From: Euryarchaeota archaeon UBA602
Lineage (GTDB): Archaea > Thermoplasmatota > Poseidoniia > Poseidoniales > Thalassarchaeaceae
Assembly: GCA_002498455.1 (NCBI GenBank)
Contig: DAHO01000005.1
Location: forward strand, 1 to 9,698
Direction: 5' to 3'
Length of the DNA stretch: 9,698 nucleotides
This document shows positions 6,722-9,698 of this stretch, piece after piece. Position numbers and translations under genes: made by a program. Position 1 is the first letter of the stretch, and the number at the start of each line of letters is the position of its first letter. The notes below the pieces were generated by a model that was given only the letters and a program-made list of their open reading frames with translations, did no database searches and was not told the origin of the DNA.

Positions 6722-7147
6722 GTGACCGATGAGATGGTGAAGAAGCGTGGCTTGCTACGACGAACCGCGGGTGCGCTTGGCAGGGGTAGTGCCAAGGCAA
6801 TTGGGACAACCGTTAGGGTCACTGCCAAGGGGACCGGTAAAGTTGCAAAGGCCAGCTTCAAGGGGGCTGGAAAGGGGTCCTGGATTGTCGCAAAAGGAAC
6901 CGGAAAAAAGGTCATCCAAATGGTCAACCAGAGATACCCTCGTCTAGAAAATGAATCACTGACCCAGTATCGTATTCGAATGGCAAAAAAGGGACTTCGA
7001 GTCTCTTACGATACGGGATCCATTATTGCAATTGCAGCACTAGGTGTTGATGACGAAGTTGCCGATATTATATACGGTATCGACCTAACGACTGCACTCG
7101 TTCAGGAATTGAATGATTCCAAAAATAGGAATCATGCAAATACATGA
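6722..7147 (+). CDS. Small basic protein with five 11-residue Gly/Lys repeats
   Basis: I recognise no family. The 141-aa protein begins with GTG at 6722 (an ATG at 6734 is also in frame). Residues 13-67 form five consecutive 11-residue units: RRTAGALGRGS, AKAIGTTVRVT, AKGTGKVAKAS, FKGAGKGSWIV and AKGTGKKVIQM. A basic residue sits at position 2 of each unit (R14, K25, K36, K47, K58) and Gly at position 5 (G17, G28, G39, G50, G61). Eleven-residue periodicity makes a long amphipathic helix, as in synucleins, apolipoproteins and LEA proteins, so binding to acidic membrane surfaces or nucleic acid is plausible. Residues 68-90 are a charged linker (NQRYPRLENES). The end is a neutral to acidic hydrophobic segment (SIIAIAALGVDDEVADII). 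The 3' end overlaps the convergent 254-aa membrane protein gene by 16 bases. Confidence 0.75.
   Translation: MTDEMVKKRGLLRRTAGALGRGSAKAIGTTVRVTAKGTGKVAKASFKGAGKGSWIVAKGTGKKVIQMVNQRYPRLENESLTQYRIRMAKKGLRVSYDTGSIIAIAALGVDDEVADIIYGIDLTTALVQELNDSKNRNHANT
7113..7135. terminator. Hairpin at the convergent gene ends
   Basis: ATGATTCC (7113-7120) and GGAATCAT (7128-7135) form a perfect 8-bp stem around an AAAAATA loop. It spans the stop codon of the minus-strand 254-aa gene and the last codons of the plus-strand repeat gene. On the minus strand the loop reads TATTTTT, so a T-tract follows the stop at once, which fits archaeal termination of the operon. It may serve both strands. Confidence 0.4.
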
Positions 7148-7896
7148 GCGATGGATGCAAGGTAAATTGCTGGGATCAGTGTCCAACAAAATATTGCAAA
7201 GAACATCAAGTTGGTTCTAGAGGCGTATTTCTGAAAGTTTTTGCTAAGTTTTTCATCAATACTGTCTTGCAACCAATCAGCGACATATTTTGCAGCCCTT
7301 TCAGGAAAAGAAAAAAAACGATCAATTGCAGATAGAGCGCGGCTGGTAATAGAGCGGTTTCCGGCTGTTTCATCGTACGCTTGCGCTTTCTTTTTTGAGA
7401 TTTTAATTGCCGTACGTTTACCTAGATGTATCGCTGTTTTTGTCACGGAACCACGAAGATGTACAGCGTATTGAAGTGCATTCAGCAAATTCCCGGATAT
7501 CTGCTTTAGCTGCTTAGTTTGATTATTCAATTCCTGTAGTTCCAAGTAGACGATATATGATCTGTAAAAATCAATAAATTGCCATACGATTAGTAGAGAA
7601 ATTGTGATGATGAGAAAAATATTCGACAAATCGACCACAATAACCTCTGACATTTGGGTCAACCAAATAGCGATACATAAAGCGAAGTAAGGAGATATTC
7701 CTAAGAATAATTCTTGCTTCACAAATTTCTCAAGTCCTTCAATTTCAAGGCGGCGAAATAAGGATGTCCCTTCACGTAAATGTCCTGAAAATAGCCTAGA
7801 AAATTTGTATACAGGGATTCCGATAAATATCGCTCTGATACTTACGGAAAGCAATAATATCGATAATCCCAAATCTGATAATGTGATTGAATTCAT
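7132..7896 (-). CDS. Four-helix membrane protein, paralog of the 301-aa neighbour
   Basis: This 254-aa protein is of unknown function. Likely transmembrane helices are at about 9-30, 66-85, 92-112 and 229-250, with a long basic central region (about 113-228). That region contains AVHLRGSVTKT directly followed by AIHLGKRTAIK, two copies of an 11-residue unit. It resembles the gene just upstream: IGIPVYK (25-31) matches IIIPLYK, and IEGLEKFVKQELFLGISP (52-69) matches ISGIEGFILRELFLFGLP. The charged segment before the last helix (DSIDEKLSKNF) also matches in position. The start follows the 301-aa gene's stop by four bases with no clear ribosome binding site, suggesting translational coupling. 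It appears to be the last gene of the operon. The two central helices with basic flanks could anchor the protein while the central region lies on a membrane. Confidence 0.75.
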   Translation of the reverse strand: MNSITLSDLGLSILLLSVSIRAIFIGIPVYKFSRLFSGHLREGTSLFRRLEIEGLEKFVKQELFLGISPYFALCIAIWLTQMSEVIVVDLSNIFLIITISLLIVWQFIDFYRSYIVYLELQELNNQTKQLKQISGNLLNALQYAVHLRGSVTKTAIHLGKRTAIKISKKKAQAYDETAGNRSITSRALSAIDRFFSFPERAAKYVADWLQDSIDEKLSKNFQKYASRTNLMFFAIFCWTLIPAIYLASIAHVFA

Positions 7897-7900
7897 TCAA

Positions 7901-8806
7901 TCAACTCAATGCTGGAAGAGCTTGATAAATCCAAAATATGGGTCCAAAAAGGAGAGCGAAATTGTATAGGTAGGATTTCACAATCGACATTTTTGTCCTT
8001 TGAGTGACATTGTCCACAGCCTCTTGAATCCCAGAATCAATTTGCATAACCGCATATTCAGACACATTCTTAATTCCCTCTTTGATTTTTGTTTGAATAT
8101 TCTTTGCGGCACTGGCGGATTTAATTGCCAAATTCCCAACCTTACTCCTCAGAATATCTCCGTCGATCAACAGTTTTCCTTCATCTGTCTTGTAGAACAC
8201 ACTTTCATCTGAAACGGATTCATCTATGAGTGATTCAGAATCGATATAATCAATATGCCATTTTGAGAAGTTAACTAATTTTTGCCGCGTCATCCATGCG
8301 CCCTTGAGGAGTTGAGGGTTGGCTAGAGTGGATGCTTGTTCGAGCTCATTATTACCAAGCCAATCCTTTGGATTCCAAGTCCACTGGAATTTAGAAGCAC
8401 CAAAAGGTTCCAAAGCGCGTCTGGTGCGTAGTGAACCCCTAATTTCAATTGTCATCCACATTGAACCGACGATGACACTACCAATTATTTGCTGAATGTT
8501 CCATGATGGATCGGGTTCTCCAAGGATTAGGTAGCGGAAAACAATGACTACTGAAATTGGAAGACCGAATAAGAACAACTCCCGCAAAATAAATCCTTCA
8601 ATACCTGAAATTCTAGCTTCTTTTTTGATAGTAAAAATTAGTTTAATTAACCCCTGTTTCGTGTATCTTCGATAGATTTTGTACAAGGGAATGATAATCA
8701 AATTTAATCGAATGAACATCGCGATGATGACCATATACACATATGCTACCAAGGGGTTTCGAGGATCATATGTTTCCAGCTCTAGGAAAACGCTGGGGTC
8801 TAACAT
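7901..8806 (-). CDS. Four-helix membrane protein, paralog of the 254-aa neighbour
   Basis: This 301-aa protein is of unknown function. Helices are predicted at about 19-43, 77-95, 106-122 and 279-297. Between the third and fourth lies a soluble region of about 155 residues that is longer and more acidic than in the paralog, including SWNIQQ-side Trp residues and an acidic stretch (SESLIDESVSDES, 190-202). Residues 232-275 can be read as 11-residue units with hydrophobic residues at regular places (SAAKNIQTKIK, EGIKNVSEYAV, MQIDSGIQEAV), an amphipathic helix that may lie on the membrane. AGAGG (8814-8818) lies seven to eight bases before the ATG, so this gene has its own ribosome binding site, unlike its downstream paralog. 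A 57-base gap separates it from the 114-aa gene upstream, the largest gap in the operon. Confidence 0.75.
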   Translation of the reverse strand: MLDPSVFLELETYDPRNPLVAYVYMVIIAMFIRLNLIIIPLYKIYRRYTKQGLIKLIFTIKKEARISGIEGFILRELFLFGLPISVVIVFRYLILGEPDPSWNIQQIIGSVIVGSMWMTIEIRGSLRTRRALEPFGASKFQWTWNPKDWLGNNELEQASTLANPQLLKGAWMTRQKLVNFSKWHIDYIDSESLIDESVSDESVFYKTDEGKLLIDGDILRSKVGNLAIKSASAAKNIQTKIKEGIKNVSEYAVMQIDSGIQEAVDNVTQRTKMSIVKSYLYNFALLFGPIFWIYQALPALS

Positions 8807-8863
8807 TTCGTCGCCTCTATTTTTGCCTGTGTGATAGAAGTCAAAAACACTCTCACCCTATTC

Positions 8864-9208
8864 TTACTTCGCTGAACTAGTACTCAAAACGAATGGGGAG
8901 TCTGGTTTTCTAAATTTTTCAACTGAAATACCGATTTCAAAACTGTCACCGAAGATGTGTGGGCGATCGGATTTATCGTCAAAATAGCTATCATAGCATG
9001 CCCAAATTAACGACCCAGGAATATGTGCCAATAGTAGACAAAGTCCCCAATGAAGGGTTGTCAACTCGTAAGTGATGGCAAAACTACCCCAATATACAAC
9101 TCTGAAGATTTGATTCAAAACGAAAATGCCATCAGAAAATTGTAGAATCGTCCATGGGATGGAGTGTGCTAGTAGTATCCCCAAGAGAATGTACCAAAAA
9201 TCCATCAT
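8864..9208 (-). CDS. Small three-helix membrane protein, unknown function
   Basis: The 114-aa protein has three likely transmembrane helices (about 4-23, 28-48 and 53-72) rich in Trp, Tyr and Phe, followed by an acidic to neutral soluble tail of about 40 residues (DDKSDRPHIFGDSFE and beyond). No conserved catalytic motif is seen. The first ATG at 9208 overlaps the stop of the 59-aa gene as TAATG. A second ATG at 9205 stands at a better distance from AAGGAG in the upstream gene and may be the true start. Overlap and spacing indicate co-translation with the preceding small genes. Confidence 0.65.
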   Translation of the reverse strand: MMDFWYILLGILLAHSIPWTILQFSDGIFVLNQIFRVVYWGSFAITYELTTLHWGLCLLLAHIPGSLIWACYDSYFDDKSDRPHIFGDSFEIGISVEKFRKPDSPFVLSTSSAK

Positions 9209-9387
9209 TACTCCTTCTTCTCAACGAATGAGGATGTGAATCTAACTTCGAGTGTGTCTGACCACTCACAAATTTGTCTACCCCACTTTCGGCCCAAACC
9301 GTAACCTGCTCCGGCAGTCGCGCCGAGTCCAACAGCATTCACTGTAGTAGCAATCAATCCTAGAGCGCCTCCAAGTAGAGGAATCAT
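9208..9387 (-). CDS. 59-aa glycine-zipper membrane protein
   Basis: The minus strand encodes 59 residues beginning MIPLLGGALGLIATTVNAVG and ending EVRFTSSFVEKKE. Residues 3-32 are hydrophobic with repeated Gly spaced by four (G6/G10, G22/G26/G30, G28/G32/G36), a glycine-zipper pattern that drives helix packing in membranes and oligomers. A basic stretch (GRKWGR) and a polar tail with one Cys follow. Reality is supported by GAGGGGGC (9395-9402) eight bases before the ATG, by an ATGA overlap with the upstream 62-aa gene (9384-9387), and by a TAATG overlap with the downstream 114-aa gene. Short Gly-rich helices of this kind occur in class II bacteriocins, holins and ATP-synthase-like rotor subunits, but no family match is claimed. 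Confidence 0.65.
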   Translation of the reverse strand: MIPLLGGALGLIATTVNAVGLGATAGAGYGLGRKWGRQICEWSDTLEVRFTSSFVEKKE

Positions 9388-9572
9388 GATTTTCGCCCCC
9401 TCGTTTTCTTTGTTTCGTCTGCGATAATGGCTACTTGGGTTATTCTTCCATCATTGAGATCTTCAACATCTGCAAATCGCTTGTAATAGTGTTTGAATCC
9501 ACTGACCCAAGCACCGGCTGCAAAGGATGTTGCAGCAACAGTTACAGTCATCATTAACATTCTACCAATCAT
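9384..9572 (-). CDS. 62-aa single-helix membrane protein, unknown function
   Basis: The protein starts MIGRMLMMTVTVAATSFAAG, one hydrophobic helix at about 4-26, then has a basic/aromatic stretch (KHYYKRF) and a charged tail ending TKKTRGRKS. It may be a membrane-anchored small protein or carry an uncleaved signal. Its ATG overlaps the stop of the upstream gene as ATGA (9569-9572), and its own stop overlaps the next start as ATGA (9384-9387). This is the arrangement expected of a translationally coupled small-protein set. Its size and composition resemble the 59-aa neighbour, but the two do not align convincingly. Confidence 0.6.
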   Translation of the reverse strand: MIGRMLMMTVTVAATSFAAGAWVSGFKHYYKRFADVEDLNDGRITQVAIIADETKKTRGRKS

Positions 9573-9698
9573 TTCTTTTCACTTTCCTTTTCTTCCGGGT
9601 CGTCAGAGTTCAGTTTTACGGCTTTAGCGATTCCAGATCCAACTGTTCCAAGCACGTTACCCGCAGTTTCAACAGAGACTTTGGTGACTTCACCACCA
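9569..9698 (-). CDS. C-terminal end of a Gly-rich protein (cut by window edge)
   Basis: The minus strand is open from the right edge to a TGA at 9569-9571, giving the last 42 residues of a protein: GGEVTKVSVETAGNVLGTVG, then SGIAKAVKLNSDDPEEKESEKK. The Gly/Ala/Val part can be split into 11-residue units (GEVTKVSVETA, GNVLGTVGSGI, AKAVKLNSDDP) and recalls the TAG, GS and AKA pieces of the plus-strand repeat protein at 6722. The end is a charged Glu/Lys tail. It overlaps the 62-aa gene by four bases. The N-terminus, length and family cannot be seen. Confidence 0.6.
   Translation of the reverse strand, partial: GGEVTKVSVETAGNVLGTVGSGIAKAVKLNSDDPEEKESEKK

Noticed and set aside
7144..7335. Plus-strand 63-aa Cys-rich frame whose ATG overlaps the repeat gene's stop (ATGA)
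   Set aside because: It is antisense to the C-terminal region of the 254-aa protein, a region supported by paralogy. The ATGA overlap is probably coincidence, and no ribosome binding site is apparent.
1..9698. tRNA, rRNA, CRISPR arrays, insertion sequences and attachment sites
   Set aside because: None was seen: no spaced identical repeats, no transposase or integrase motifs, and no cloverleaf-like segments in the short intergenic gaps.

Overview
The window looks like chromosomal DNA of an uncultivated marine archaeon, most likely of the Poseidoniales (Marine Group II, Thermoplasmatota). This is an inference. Supporting signs are a TATA-like element at leaderless spacing from a GTG start (6694-6700 before 6722), a very acidic protein with a Trp/Asp tail, a stand-alone JAMM protease, closely packed convergent and divergent genes, and few strong ribosome binding sites. 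Against it, a classical oligoribonuclease is better known from bacteria and eukaryotes, so a bacterial origin is not excluded.

Left part (1-6645), moderate GC and ordinary metabolic or cellular genes. A probable exported protein starts at 59 and runs off the left edge on the minus strand. It is divergent from a membrane-anchored CocE/S15-type alpha/beta hydrolase (140-1972). That gene ends one base from a convergent acidic protein (1974-2678, minus). The acidic gene shares a 42-base divergent promoter with a JAMM/MPN metalloprotease (2721-3446), which converges on oligoribonuclease (3450-3989, minus). Oligoribonuclease is divergent from an apparent three-gene operon: an MFS exporter (4075-5337), a two-helix membrane protein with a C-type lectin-like domain (5350-6246) and a small Rieske ferredoxin (6283-6645).

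Right part (6722-9698), visibly richer in A+T, with no recognised enzyme. A small basic protein built of five 11-residue repeats (6722-7147, plus) converges with a 16-base overlap on a minus-strand operon that continues past the right edge. In transcription order the operon holds an incomplete Gly-rich protein, a 62-aa one-helix protein, a 59-aa glycine-zipper protein (9208-9387, easily missed because of its size), a 114-aa membrane protein, and two paralogous four-helix membrane proteins of 301 and 254 aa. The first four are joined by ATGA or TAATG stop/start overlaps and the last two lie 4 bases apart.

The right-hand cluster is the best candidate for something undescribed. It is a set of small, co-translated, Gly-rich membrane proteins plus a tandem paralog pair, and 11-residue (hendecad) periodicity recurs in several of its proteins. 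I cannot assign it a function. Membrane remodelling, a membrane-bound assembly, a toxin or immunity type module and a viral remnant are all compatible with what can be seen.
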